A stretch of 21,301 nt of DNA from CAYJEO01 sp044432805 (lineage in GTDB: Bacteria; Bacillota_I; Bacilli_A; RF39; UBA660), in contig JAWXUI010000017.1 in the NCBI GenBank assembly GCA_044432805.1, forward strand, positions 1-21,301, written 5' to 3'. Positions 7,876 to 15,482 of this stretch are shown here, in pieces. The position numbers and the translations under genes were made by a program. Numbering within the stretch: the first letter of the stretch is position 1; each line of letters begins with the position of its first letter. The notes beneath the pieces are model-generated. The model was not told where the DNA came from. It made no database searches and saw only the letters and a program-made list of their open reading frames with translations.

Positions 7876-8756
7876 TGGTTATAACAGGACCAACATGTGT
7901 TGGAAAAACTAAATTAAGTGTTTTACTTGCTAAATATTTTAATGGAGAAATAATAAACTGTGATTCTACACAAGTTTATAAATATCTAAATATTGCAACA
8001 GCTAAAGCAACAATAGAAGAACAAAGTAATATTAAACATCATTTAATGGATTTTTTAGAGTTAGAGCAAGATTATACAATTTTTGATTATCAAAAAGATG
8101 CTAGAGAAGTTATAAAAAAAATAGAAAATGAAAATAAATTACCTATTATGGTTGGTGGAACAGGTTTATATATCAAATCTTGTTTATACGATTATAGTTT
8201 TTTAGAAGAAGAAAAACATGATTTATCAAATTTAAAAACAGATGAATTATATGAAATTTTAAAAAACATAAATAGTGATTTAACTATTGATAAGAATAAT
8301 AGACAAAGATTAGAACGTGCTTATAATTATTATTTAAATCATGGTAAATTAAATGAAGAAAAAAACTCTTCTTTATTGTATGATACTTTATTTATTGGAT
8401 TAACAACAAATAGAGAAAATTTATACAATAAAATAAATAAAAGAGTTGATACTATGATTAATAATGGATTATTAGAAGAAGCAAAAATGATATATGATTT
8501 AAATATAAAATCAAAAGCTGTTATGACACCTATTGGTTATAAAGAATTGTTTTTGTATTTTGAAAAAATAGAATCATTAGATGTTTGTTTAGAAAAAATA
8601 AAACAAAGAAGTAGAAAATACGCTAAAAGACAATATACTTTTTTTAATCATCAACTTCCTATTAATTGGCTAGAAGTTGATTATGATAATTTTGATAATA
8701 CCGTAAATGCGGCAATTAAATTAATAGAACAATATAAAAAAGATACTAAGAATTAA
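7869..8756 (+). CDS. miaA: tRNA dimethylallyltransferase
   Basis: MiaA adds a dimethylallyl group to A37 of tRNAs reading UNN codons. Walker A GPTCVGKT (7-14), the substrate motif NCDSTQVYKYLNIATAK (about 34-50), VGGTGLYIKS (about 95-104), NRQRLERA and the late SRKYAKRQYTFFNHQ segment are all present. The length of 295 residues is normal. Its ATG lies inside the queA end (ATGGTAG), giving a seven-base overlap. Its 3' end overlaps the convergent rnjA by 11 bases, and its stop falls in the loop of the shared terminator hairpin. Confidence 0.97.
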   Translation: MVVVITGPTCVGKTKLSVLLAKYFNGEIINCDSTQVYKYLNIATAKATIEEQSNIKHHLMDFLELEQDYTIFDYQKDAREVIKKIENENKLPIMVGGTGLYIKSCLYDYSFLEEEKHDLSNLKTDELYEILKNINSDLTIDKNNRQRLERAYNYYLNHGKLNEEKNSSLLYDTLFIGLTTNRENLYNKINKRVDTMINNGLLEEAKMIYDLNIKSKAVMTPIGYKELFLYFEKIESLDVCLEKIKQRSRKYAKRQYTFFNHQLPINWLEVDYDNFDNTVNAAIKLIEQYKKDTKN

Positions 8757-8779
8757 CTTTAGTATCTTTTGTTTTTTTT
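8738..8779. terminator. Bidirectional terminator shared by miaA and rnjA
   Basis: A perfect 12-bp stem, AAAAGATACTAA (8738-8749) with TTAGTATCTTTT (8759-8770), is followed by GTTTTTTTT on the plus strand. The reverse strand continues into an A/T-rich, moderately T-rich sequence. Both stop codons (miaA TAA 8754-8756 and rnjA TAG at 8746-8748) lie within the hairpin. Confidence 0.85.
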
Positions 8780-10440
8780 ACATCCATTATAACGGGTAGG
8801 ATTATAGGTTTTCTTCCTGTTTTATCATAAGCAAATGTTGAAATTTTTTGAATTATTTCATTTTTTATTTCTGTATAATTAACATTTTTTTGAATTTTAG
8901 AAATAATTGCAGTTCTGCTTATTTTTTCTAATTCTCTTAATAATACTTCGGATTCATTTACTAATACAAAACCTCTAGTTGTTATATTAATTCTTCCAAG
9001 TAACCTTTTAGATGTTGAATCAATATTAGCGATTACGACGATTATTCCATCGTTAGCCATAATTTTTCTGTCTTTAATAACAGCATTTCCAACTTGACCA
9101 ATACGATTACCATCAACATATACATCACCTGATACAACGTCATTTACTTGTCTTACAACACCTTTATTAATAGCTAAAACGTTACCGTTTTCTAATACAA
9201 AAGTATTTTCTCGTGGAATTCCACAGTTAACACCAATATCAGCATGTGCTTTTAACATTCTATATTCACCATGAAATGGCATAAAATAGTTTGGCTTTAT
9301 TAATCTTAACATTAGTTTTAATTCTTCTTCACTAGCGTGTCCAGATGTGTGGATATCACTTAGTGATGAGTTTGTATAAACTTTAACACCTTTTAAACAT
9401 AGTTTGTTAATTGTTCTAGAAATACTTAATGCATTACCAGGAATTGGTGATGAAGAAAATATAACTAAATCATTATCTTTTATTTTTATTTGTTTGTGAT
9501 TACCATTAGCGATTCTACTTAAAGCTGCTAGTGGTTCTCCTTGTGATCCTGTACATAATAAACATACTTTGTTTAAAGGTAATTTATTTGCTTCATCTGG
9601 TGTTACAAAAATGTCTTTGTTTTTTATATAACCACCTTGAATAGAAATTTCGATATTATTATCCATACTTCTACCAAATACAGCAATTTTTCTTCCTTTT
9701 CTTTTACAAGTATCAACAATGTGTTTTAATCTGTATATATTAGATGCAAAAGTTGCAACAATAATACGAGAATCATGTTGATCAAATATTTCTGATAATG
9801 CTTCATCAACTTTAGATTCAGATGCACTCATACCTTCTGATAATGCATTAGTTGAATCACTTAATAATAAAGTTACACCTCTTGATCCAATCTCAGCCAT
9901 TTTGTGAATGTTTGCCATTGGTCCAATTGGAGTTAAATCAAATTTAAAATCTCCTGTTGTTACGATACGACCATTACTAGTTGTAATGCACATACCATGA
10001 CTATCTGGAATAGAGTGGGTTGTTTGAAAGAACTCAACCTCAATTCCTTTAAATTTAACTTTAGTATCTTCGTTATAAGTAAATAACTTTTTAAAGTTTA
10101 TATTTCTTTCATCTAATTTTTTCTTAATTAACCCGACAGCTTGATTAGGGGCATATATAGCCGGTATATCAACGCTTTGTAATAAAAAAGGTATTCCTCC
10201 AATATGATCTTCATGACCATGTGTAATAAAAAGTCCTTTGATTTTGCTTTGATTTTCTTTTAAAAATGTGTAGTCTTGAATAACATAATCTACACCTAAT
10301 AGATCTCCCGATGGAAATACTACTCCCGCATCCGTTATAATTAGTTCGTTATTGTGCATAACACAATACATGTTTTTTCCAACTTCGCCTAGTCCACCTA
10401 GAGCGAATACATAGGTGTCTCCACCGTTTAAAAATTTCAT
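8746..10440 (-). CDS. rnjA: Ribonuclease J
   Basis: RNase J is the 5'-3' exo- and endonuclease central to mRNA decay and rRNA maturation in Bacillota. This 564-residue protein has the metallo-beta-lactamase signature HGHEDHIGG (about 74-82), downstream ligands in TTHSIPDSHG and TTGDFKFD, the beta-CASP domain (region of LLLSDSTNALSEGMSASE to FSSSPIPGN), the PFHGEYRML motif, and a C-terminal domain ending KTGRKPIILPVIMDV. The domain order and length match RnjA rather than the smaller MBL hydrolases. Only one copy is in the window, so J1 versus J2 cannot be decided. A GAAAGGAG site precedes the ATG, and a strong promoter lies upstream, divergent from the HD-domain gene. Confidence 0.95.
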   Translation of the reverse strand: MKFLNGGDTYVFALGGLGEVGKNMYCVMHNNELIITDAGVVFPSGDLLGVDYVIQDYTFLKENQSKIKGLFITHGHEDHIGGIPFLLQSVDIPAIYAPNQAVGLIKKKLDERNINFKKLFTYNEDTKVKFKGIEVEFFQTTHSIPDSHGMCITTSNGRIVTTGDFKFDLTPIGPMANIHKMAEIGSRGVTLLLSDSTNALSEGMSASESKVDEALSEIFDQHDSRIIVATFASNIYRLKHIVDTCKRKGRKIAVFGRSMDNNIEISIQGGYIKNKDIFVTPDEANKLPLNKVCLLCTGSQGEPLAALSRIANGNHKQIKIKDNDLVIFSSSPIPGNALSISRTINKLCLKGVKVYTNSSLSDIHTSGHASEEELKLMLRLIKPNYFMPFHGEYRMLKAHADIGVNCGIPRENTFVLENGNVLAINKGVVRQVNDVVSGDVYVDGNRIGQVGNAVIKDRKIMANDGIIVVIANIDSTSKRLLGRINITTRGFVLVNESEVLLRELEKISRTAIISKIQKNVNYTEIKNEIIQKISTFAYDKTGRKPIILPVIMDVKKTKDTKVNS

Positions 10441-10479
10441 TTATTTCTCCTTTCGTTAATTGTAAAATATAACTAATAC

Positions 10480-10508
10480 ATTATATCTAAAATATCGATA
10501 TATTGCAA
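10480..10508 (-). promoter_or_regulatory. Promoter of rnjA
   Basis: On the minus strand, TTGCAA (10503-10508) and a perfect TATAAT (10480-10485) are separated by 17 bases. A 10-bp palindrome, ATATCGATAT (10492-10501), sits in the spacer and may be an operator or chance in AT-rich DNA. The promoter lies about 40 bases from the start codon. Confidence 0.75.
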
Positions 10509-10543
10509 GTGAAAATGAGCATGTATAATTTTATTTTATTTGC

Positions 10544-10571
10544 TTGAATTTTCTTTTAAAAAGTGTATAAT
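10544..10571 (+). promoter_or_regulatory. Promoter of the HD-domain gene and mraZ
   Basis: TTGAAT (10544-10549) and a perfect TATAAT (10566-10571) are separated by 16 bases. It overlaps an in-frame GTG at 10563, which argues against that GTG as the translation start. Confidence 0.6.
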
Positions 10572-10592
10572 AACATAAAAAAGGAGGTTTTT

Positions 10593-11771
10593 ATGGGATA
10601 TATTTATGAAAATACGGAAGAACAATTTAATGAATTTGTTGAGGGGTATAGAAAAAAAATAAGAGATATGTTTTTTTCGGAAATTGATTTAGAAAAAGGC
10701 GTAGTAATAAGAAATGATTTAATAAGCGCTAAAAAGATTGATGAAGGTGCTAGTGTTGAAGATGCTATTAGACAACAGAAATTAGATTTACTTGAATTAA
10801 AATTAGATCATACTATGCGTATTGTAAAAGATGTTGCCCTTATGTCTAAAGGGATGGAATTAGATATTGATTTTATTAAGGTATTAAAAACAAGTGCTTT
10901 ATTGCATGACATAGCAAGATTTCCACAAACTTATTATTCAACTGGTTTTAATGATCGAGCAGTTAAAGAGTTTAAAGGTAAATATCATGGTGAACATGGT
11001 TTTAATATGTTAGTTGTAAATAAAGATTTTAAGAAATTTTCTATTCCTAATAAAGTAAAACCAGCTATTGGATATACTGTTAAACACCATCAAGATGGTA
11101 AATTACCGGCTTTTTTATCTAAACAATTAACAGATTTAAGTGATTTAGATATTGGAAGATTAACAGGAAGCTATGATTTAAATGAATCAGAACAATTAGT
11201 CGCGTCAGCTTTAGTGCAAATGGTTAAAGATGTTGACCAAATTGATATTTTATATCAAAATAAAACTGGTGAATTTCCTGTTACTAGACCAAGTGTTGTT
11301 GTAGATGTAGATGGTAGCTTGGCAGAAATAAGCGAGTATTGGGGAATAACTAAAGAAGAGATAATGATCTATAATAATTTATCAAATTCTGATTTAACTG
11401 GTAAGGAAACATTAAATATTCCACTTGCAAATGTAAAAAAAGAAAAATTAAGAGAAGCTTTAGCAGTTGCAGGTGATATACAAGATAAATTTTTTAATAA
11501 TGAATATTTAGATTTAAGAGAGTTACAAAATAGAAAAGATTGGACATTTATTACCGGTATGTGGTGGAGATTAAGTCACTTTTTAAATATGATTAATTTT
11601 AATTCTTATTTAGAAGTTTTAAAAACAAGTGATTTATTAGATTCGATATATGATAACTATCCAGATGAATATAAACCTTTAGTAGAAAAAGCATTTATTC
11701 ATGCTAAAGAGATTATTGAAAAAAGAATAAATTTAAGTCTTGACGGAATATATGCTGGAAAATTAAGATAA
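10593..11771 (+). CDS. HD-domain phosphohydrolase with a LysM-like insertion
   Basis: A 392-residue protein. The metal-binding HD pattern is visible: H73 (LDHTMRIVKDVAL), H105-D106 (ALLHDIARFPQ), H132/H135 (YHGEHGF), H165-H166 and D213 (MVKDVDQIDIL). This is the family of HD phosphohydrolases acting on nucleotides or phosphodiesters; the substrate here is unknown. About residues 240-280 (SLAEISEYWGITKEEIM..NNLSNSDL..ETLNIP) read like a LysM repeat placed between the last HD helix and the C-terminal helical part, which is unusual. No signal peptide is seen. The start is ATG 10593, with AAGGAGG six bases upstream; GTG 10563 lies in the promoter -10. The stop overlaps the mraZ ATG by one base. 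Confidence 0.85.
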   Translation: MGYIYENTEEQFNEFVEGYRKKIRDMFFSEIDLEKGVVIRNDLISAKKIDEGASVEDAIRQQKLDLLELKLDHTMRIVKDVALMSKGMELDIDFIKVLKTSALLHDIARFPQTYYSTGFNDRAVKEFKGKYHGEHGFNMLVVNKDFKKFSIPNKVKPAIGYTVKHHQDGKLPAFLSKQLTDLSDLDIGRLTGSYDLNESEQLVASALVQMVKDVDQIDILYQNKTGEFPVTRPSVVVDVDGSLAEISEYWGITKEEIMIYNNLSNSDLTGKETLNIPLANVKKEKLREALAVAGDIQDKFFNNEYLDLRELQNRKDWTFITGMWWRLSHFLNMINFNSYLEVLKTSDLLDSIYDNYPDEYKPLVEKAFIHAKEIIEKRINLSLDGIYAGKLR

Positions 11772-12193
11772 TGAATAAATTATTTGTCGGGCAATTTTCT
11801 TATAAAATTGATAAAAAAAGAAGAGCTAATATTCCTTCTCAATTAAATTTAAGTCAAGAATATTATTTAGGCATAGGTNNNNNNNNNNNNNNNNNNNNNN
11901 NNNNNNNNNNNNNNNNNNNNNNNNNNNNNNNNNNNNNNNNNNNNNNNNNNNNNNNNNNNNNNNNNNNNNNNNNNNNNNTAAAAGTTACACAAGAAACACG
12001 TGAATTTTTTTCTACTTTATCAAAAGTTGTTCCTGATAAACAAAATCGTATTTTATTTTCACAAGAAATGGTCGGACATGCAAAATTTGAAGAAGATGTA
12101 TTATTTTTAGGTGTTGGAAAATTTATTGAAGCATGGGATCCCCAAGTATATAAAGAATATAAATCAAAAGTTTTATCTAAAGAAAAAATTTAA
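11771..12193 (+). CDS. mraZ: Transcriptional regulator MraZ, interrupted by a sequence gap
   Basis: MraZ is a ring-forming DNA-binding protein with two SpoVT/AbrB-like repeats. The N-terminal half (KLFVGQFSYKIDKKRRANIP) matches the first repeat, and the C-terminal half (VPDKQNRILFSQEMV, FLGVGKFIEAWDP) matches the second. The 100 N bases in the middle replace roughly the expected ~30 residues, and the total of 140 codons matches the usual ~143. The frame agrees across the gap, but the N run may be nominal. Unusually, rsmH and the rest of the dcw cluster do not follow: a terminator comes next. It is co-transcribed with the HD-domain gene (TAATG overlap). Identity is good; integrity is unverified. 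Confidence 0.85.
   Translation: MNKLFVGQFSYKIDKKRRANIPSQLNLSQEYYLGIGXXXXXXXXXXXXXXXXXXXXXXXXXXXXXXXXXXKVTQETREFFSTLSKVVPDKQNRILFSQEMVGHAKFEEDVLFLGVGKFIEAWDPQVYKEYKSKVLSKEKI
11879..11978. other. Assembly gap of exactly 100 N
   Basis: One hundred undetermined bases lie inside mraZ. The round number suggests a scaffold placeholder, although the length happens to fit the missing part of MraZ. The scaffold join supports, but does not prove, physical linkage of the two sides; the two mraZ halves make it likely. Confidence 0.98.
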
Positions 12194-12215
12194 ATGATAT
12201 TTATAGTTTGCATTT

Positions 12216-12242
12216 AAAAGAATAATTATATTCTTTTTTTTT
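12216..12242 (+). terminator. Terminator after mraZ
   Basis: AAAAGAATA / TATTCTTTT (12216-12224 and 12229-12237), a four-base loop and an uninterrupted T run to 12242. It separates the HD-mraZ unit from the yqfC operon. A TATAAT at 12253-12258 just downstream may serve yqfC, but no convincing -35 is seen. Confidence 0.7.
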
Positions 12243-12273
12243 GTTTTTTCAATATAATTAATAAGGTGATTAT

Positions 12274-12513
12274 ATGGATTTTATAAATAAGTTAAAAGAA
12301 ACCATATTAGAAGAAAAATTTGAAGTTAGATTTAGTGATAAATTTGTTTTTGTATCTAATTATAATTATATATTAGATATAAGTGATACTTCGATTGTTA
12401 TTAAAGAAAAGAATAAAAAAATAAATATTAAAGGACAAAATTTAATAGTTAAAAAATTATTGTGTAAAGAGGTTTTAATAAAAGGTGTAATAAATTCTAT
12501 AGAATTGAGTTGA
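12274..12513 (+). CDS. yqfC: YqfC/YabP-family sporulation protein
   Basis: A 79-residue member of the YabP/YqfC family, small beta-rich proteins made in the sporulating mother cell in Bacillus and Clostridia. Recognition rests on the overall pattern (short N-terminal helix, then repeated beta strands such as YILDISDTSIVIKEKNKKINIKGQNLIVKKL and LIKGVINSIELS), the normal family length and above all the adjacent yqfD. AAGGTGAT lies four to ten bases before the ATG. It opens a long operon running to recO. Presence of the gene suggests sporulation or a spore-forming ancestor; no other spore gene except yqfD is in the window. Confidence 0.85.
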   Translation: MDFINKLKETILEEKFEVRFSDKFVFVSNYNYILDISDTSIVIKEKNKKINIKGQNLIVKKLLCKEVLIKGVINSIELS

Positions 12514-12517
12514 TGAA

Positions 12518-13666
12518 ATGAATTTAGTAGATACTTTAATTATTGAAGTTAACGGTAAAAATATTGTTAGATTTATTAAAAGATTAAATACTAATAATAT
12601 AGAAATTTTAAATGTTAATAGTATAAAAAGAGAAAAAGCAGTTATTGAAATATTAAAAAAAGATTATGAAAAAATAGAGGAAATCAAAACTATATACAGT
12701 ATAATTATTATAGAAGAAAAAGGTTTTGTTTTATTTAAAAAAAAAATATTAAAAAATAAATTTTTGATTCTTTTTTTATTTTTAACTATTATTTTTATTT
12801 TTATCGTGTCTAATATTATATTTACAATAGAAGTAGTTACTAATGATAGTGCTTTAGAAGAGTATATAATAAAACAGTTAAATAATTATGATATTGATGA
12901 GTATAAGTTTTTTAAAAGTTATGAAGAACTTCAAGTTATTAAAGAACAAATAATTGCTGATAATAGTGATTTAATTGAGTGGTTAGAAATAGAACGTGTA
13001 GGGATAAAATACGTAGTTAAACTTAATTTAAGAGTTTTAAATGAAGAAGTAATAGAATCTCCAGTTAGAAATTTAGTCGCGTCAAAAGATGGTGTTATAA
13101 AAAGTGTAGTTGCCGTGAATGGACAAATTTTAAAAAATATAAATGATTATGTAAAAAAAGGGGATATTATAGTAAGTGGTGATATTTATTTTTTAGAAGA
13201 AATAAAAGAAACAATAAGTGCAGAGGGGACAGTTTATGCAGAAACGTGGTATAATGTAGAAGTAACTTATCCACTTGTTTATTATGAGGAATACAAAACA
13301 GGAAATCAAAAAACAGTATATACTTTTAATTTTTTGAATTTTAGTTTTGATCTATTTAATTTTAATAATTATGATGACTATGAAAGTATAAAATCATCTT
13401 TATTAAAAAATGATTTGATTCCTTTATCTTTAAATAAAGAGATAAGAGAAGAAAAAGTTATTATCAATCAAGAACTTACGGCTGATGAAGCAGTAGAAGC
13501 TGCTATTTTAAAAGCGCAAGAAACTTTATTAAAAACATTAGATACAGATGAATATATAATTGATTATAAGTGTTTAGAAACAAACATTTATACTGATGAA
13601 GTAAATGTTTTAGTATTTATAACAGTCTATGAAAATATTACTGATTATGATGAAATAGTTAGATAA
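12518..13666 (+). CDS. yqfD: Sporulation protein YqfD
   Basis: A 382-residue membrane protein of the YqfD family, required for sporulation in Bacillus with YqfC (known as SpoIV-stage mother-cell proteins). Visible are an N-terminal cytoplasmic domain (about 1-80), one transmembrane helix (about 83-105, ILFLFLTIIFIFIVSNIIF) and a long extracytoplasmic part. The latter contains the family hallmark ASKDGVIKSVVAVNGQ... VKKGDIIVSGDI (about 188-220) and a C-terminal segment with EAVEAAILKAQE. The spacing to yqfC is four bases. The length is close to the usual ~390-400. Confidence 0.9.
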   Translation: MNLVDTLIIEVNGKNIVRFIKRLNTNNIEILNVNSIKREKAVIEILKKDYEKIEEIKTIYSIIIIEEKGFVLFKKKILKNKFLILFLFLTIIFIFIVSNIIFTIEVVTNDSALEEYIIKQLNNYDIDEYKFFKSYEELQVIKEQIIADNSDLIEWLEIERVGIKYVVKLNLRVLNEEVIESPVRNLVASKDGVIKSVVAVNGQILKNINDYVKKGDIIVSGDIYFLEEIKETISAEGTVYAETWYNVEVTYPLVYYEEYKTGNQKTVYTFNFLNFSFDLFNFNNYDDYESIKSSLLKNDLIPLSLNKEIREEKVIINQELTADEAVEAAILKAQETLLKTLDTDEYIIDYKCLETNIYTDEVNVLVFITVYENITDYDEIVR

Positions 13667-13680
13667 AATGGGGTGGTAAT

Positions 13681-14271
13681 ATGTTAAGAAATGCAGCATT
13701 AGATATAGTAGAAAATGTTTGGCCAATGATTTTTATAACGTCTATCATTGTTGTTAGTTTAAGAATAACATATTTATTAAAATTCAAAAAAAATTTTGTT
13801 TTATATAAAGAATTATTGTCATTTAGTTTTGTTATTTATGTTATTTGTTTATTCTATGTAGTGACTTTTCAAGATGTTACTTGGTCTACTTCTAACTTTG
13901 TTCCATTTAAAGAAATAACTAGATATGAATTTTTATCTGATTTATTTATTAAAAATGTGTTTGGTAATATTTTAATATTTATGCCATTTGGATTTTTAAC
14001 TTCTTATTTTTTAGAGTTAAAAAAACCTTTGATTGTATTTATTTTATCAATTGTAACTTCTTTATCAATTGAGTATACACAGTTAATAATAGGTCGAGTA
14101 TTTGATATTGATGATATTATATTGAATATTGTCGGTGGATTGATTGGATTTTTATTTTATAAATTTATTATATATATAAGTGATAGATTACCTAGATGTT
14201 TAAGAAGTAATTGGTTTTGTAATATTATTGTTATTATATTTTTAAGTTTAATGATTATGTATTTTTATTAG
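13681..14271 (+). CDS. VanZ-like family membrane protein
   Basis: A 196-residue integral membrane protein with about six hydrophobic helices. Family marks are NVFGNILIFMPFGFLTSYF (about 97-117), SLSIEYTQLIIGRVFDIDDIILNIVGGLIGF (about 128-160) and the DIDD loop. VanZ itself raises teicoplanin resistance by an unknown mechanism, but most members have no tested function. In many Bacillota yqfD is followed by phoH and yqfF (pgpH); here this gene stands in their place. GGGGTGG before the ATG is the ribosome site, and ybeY follows after eight bases with its own AGGAGG. Confidence 0.9.
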   Translation: MLRNAALDIVENVWPMIFITSIIVVSLRITYLLKFKKNFVLYKELLSFSFVIYVICLFYVVTFQDVTWSTSNFVPFKEITRYEFLSDLFIKNVFGNILIFMPFGFLTSYFLELKKPLIVFILSIVTSLSIEYTQLIIGRVFDIDDIILNIVGGLIGFLFYKFIIYISDRLPRCLRSNWFCNIIVIIFLSLMIMYFY

Positions 14272-14279
14272 GAGGATGT

Positions 14280-14720
14280 ATGAATAATTTTGAAATAGTA
14301 AATGAAATGGATTTTTTAATAAATGAAGAAAAAATAAGAAGTGTATTAAATTATACTTTAAAAAAAGAGAAAGTAGAAAATGCAATATTTAATGTTATTT
14401 TTGTTGATAATGATTTTATAAAACAATTAAATAAAGAGTATAGAAATATTGATAGGGTAACTGATGTTATTAGTTTTGCTTTAGAAGATGTTGATGATTT
14501 TAAAACGGATTTTAGAATTTTAGGTGATATTTATATATGTTATGATAAAGCTGTCTTACAAGCAAGTGAATATGAACATAGTTTAGATAGAGAAATTTGT
14601 TTTTTATCAGTTCATGGACTACTTCATTTATTAGGGTATGATCATATGGTTATAGAAGATGAAAAAATTATGTTTGATAAGCAAAAGGAGATAATGGATA
14701 GTAATGAATTATACAGATAG
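14280..14720 (+). CDS. ybeY: rRNA maturation endoribonuclease YbeY
   Basis: YbeY is a single-strand-specific zinc endoribonuclease involved in 16S rRNA 3' maturation and ribosome quality control. The zinc motif H-x3-H-x5-H is intact in HGLLHLLGYDH (about 117-127), and the upstream NKEYRNIDRVTDVISFA block is the other family signature. The length of 146 residues is normal. AGGAGG lies directly upstream of the ATG. The 3' end overlaps dgkA by 17 bases. Its neighbours dgkA, cdd and era are the standard Bacillota order. Confidence 0.96.
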   Translation: MNNFEIVNEMDFLINEEKIRSVLNYTLKKEKVENAIFNVIFVDNDFIKQLNKEYRNIDRVTDVISFALEDVDDFKTDFRILGDIYICYDKAVLQASEYEHSLDREICFLSVHGLLHLLGYDHMVIEDEKIMFDKQKEIMDSNELYR

Positions 14721-15105
14721 TAATAGAAGAAAAGATAAAGGTAATTTTATTGTTCGTTATTTAAAAAGTTTAGGACATGCTATATCAGGAATAATATATT
14801 CATTAAGATATGAGCATAATATGATTATTATTTTATTAGCGATGATTACTACTTGTGTTTTAGGAGTTTGCTTTAATATTGAAAATTATGAATGGTTATT
14901 TTGTATTTCTATGTTTGGATCTGTTGCTGCTTTTGAATTAATTAATACAGCAATAGAAGCTACTATTGATCTAGTAACTTTAAAAGAAAATCCATTAGCA
15001 AAGATAGCTAAGGATACAGCATCATCAGCGACACTTGTTTTATCAGTAACTGCTTTTTGTGGCGCTATGATTATATTTTTACCAAAAATTATGGAGGTTT
15101 TATGA
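14704..15105 (+). CDS. dgkA: Diacylglycerol/undecaprenol kinase
   Basis: A 133-residue small membrane kinase of the DgkA family; Gram-positive members chiefly phosphorylate undecaprenol, recycling the cell-wall lipid carrier. The core motif FELINTAIEATIDLV (catalytic Glu and metal-binding Glu on the central helices) and NPLAKIAKDTASSATLVLS are clear, with three hydrophobic helices. The ATG sits inside the end of ybeY, with AAGGAG 13 bases upstream. The stop overlaps the cdd start (ATGA at 15102). Confidence 0.95.
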   Translation: MNYTDSNRRKDKGNFIVRYLKSLGHAISGIIYSLRYEHNMIIILLAMITTCVLGVCFNIENYEWLFCISMFGSVAAFELINTAIEATIDLVTLKENPLAKIAKDTASSATLVLSVTAFCGAMIIFLPKIMEVL

Positions 15106-15482
15106 TTAAAGAATTAAATAAATTATTAGATAATGTTTATGCACCGTATTCTAATTTTAGAGTTGCTGCAATAGTTGAGACTAGTGATGGTGTTTTATTT
15201 AGTGGAGTAAATATTGAAAATGCTTCATATGGTAATACAGTATGCGCTGAGAGAGTAGCGATTTTAAAAGCTGTAAGTGAAGGATATAGAAATTTTAAAT
15301 GTATGCATGTTTTGTGTGCTGATTCTAAAAAGTTAAGTATGCCTTGTTTTATTTGTAGACAAACAATATCTGAATTTTTTGATAAAGAAGCTAATATATA
15401 CATATATAATAATGAAGAAAGTAAGGTTTTAAAAGTAAAAGAGTTATGCCCTTTTCCTTTTAATGATGAGGATTTAAAATGA
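15102..15482 (+). CDS. cdd: Cytidine deaminase
   Basis: A 126-residue homotetramer-type cytidine deaminase converting cytidine/deoxycytidine to uridine/deoxyuridine in pyrimidine salvage. The zinc ligand and proton shuttle are in C48-A-E50 (NTVCAERVAI), and the other two zinc ligands in P-C82-F-I-C85 (PCFICRQTISEF). YAPYSNFRVAA near the N-terminus is the substrate-binding signature. The start is ATG 15102, preceded by GGAGG at 15093-15097 and overlapping the dgkA stop; a longer reading from 15057 runs through dgkA and is not supported. The stop overlaps the era start. Confidence 0.96.
   Translation: MIKELNKLLDNVYAPYSNFRVAAIVETSDGVLFSGVNIENASYGNTVCAERVAILKAVSEGYRNFKCMHVLCADSKKLSMPCFICRQTISEFFDKEANIYIYNNEESKVLKVKELCPFPFNDEDLK

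Noticed and set aside
10492..10501. ATATCGATAT palindrome in the rnjA promoter as an operator
   Set aside because: Only 10 bp and mostly A/T, so it is easily expected by chance here; mentioned with the promoter but not claimed.
10563..10592. GTG start for the HD-domain gene, ten codons upstream of the ATG
   Set aside because: It lies inside the promoter -10 and the upstream segment contains the AAGGAGG site itself; ATG 10593 is correctly spaced.
10500..10592. MraZ-box repeats (AAAGTG or TGGG series) upstream of the HD-mraZ unit
   Set aside because: Only isolated AAGTG/AAAGTG matches about 50 bases apart are present, not the clustered 10-bp spaced repeats known for MraZ.
15057..15101. Longer cytidine deaminase reading from 15057
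   Set aside because: It runs through the dgkA coding sequence, adds residues not found in the family, and ATG 15102 has a GGAGG site.
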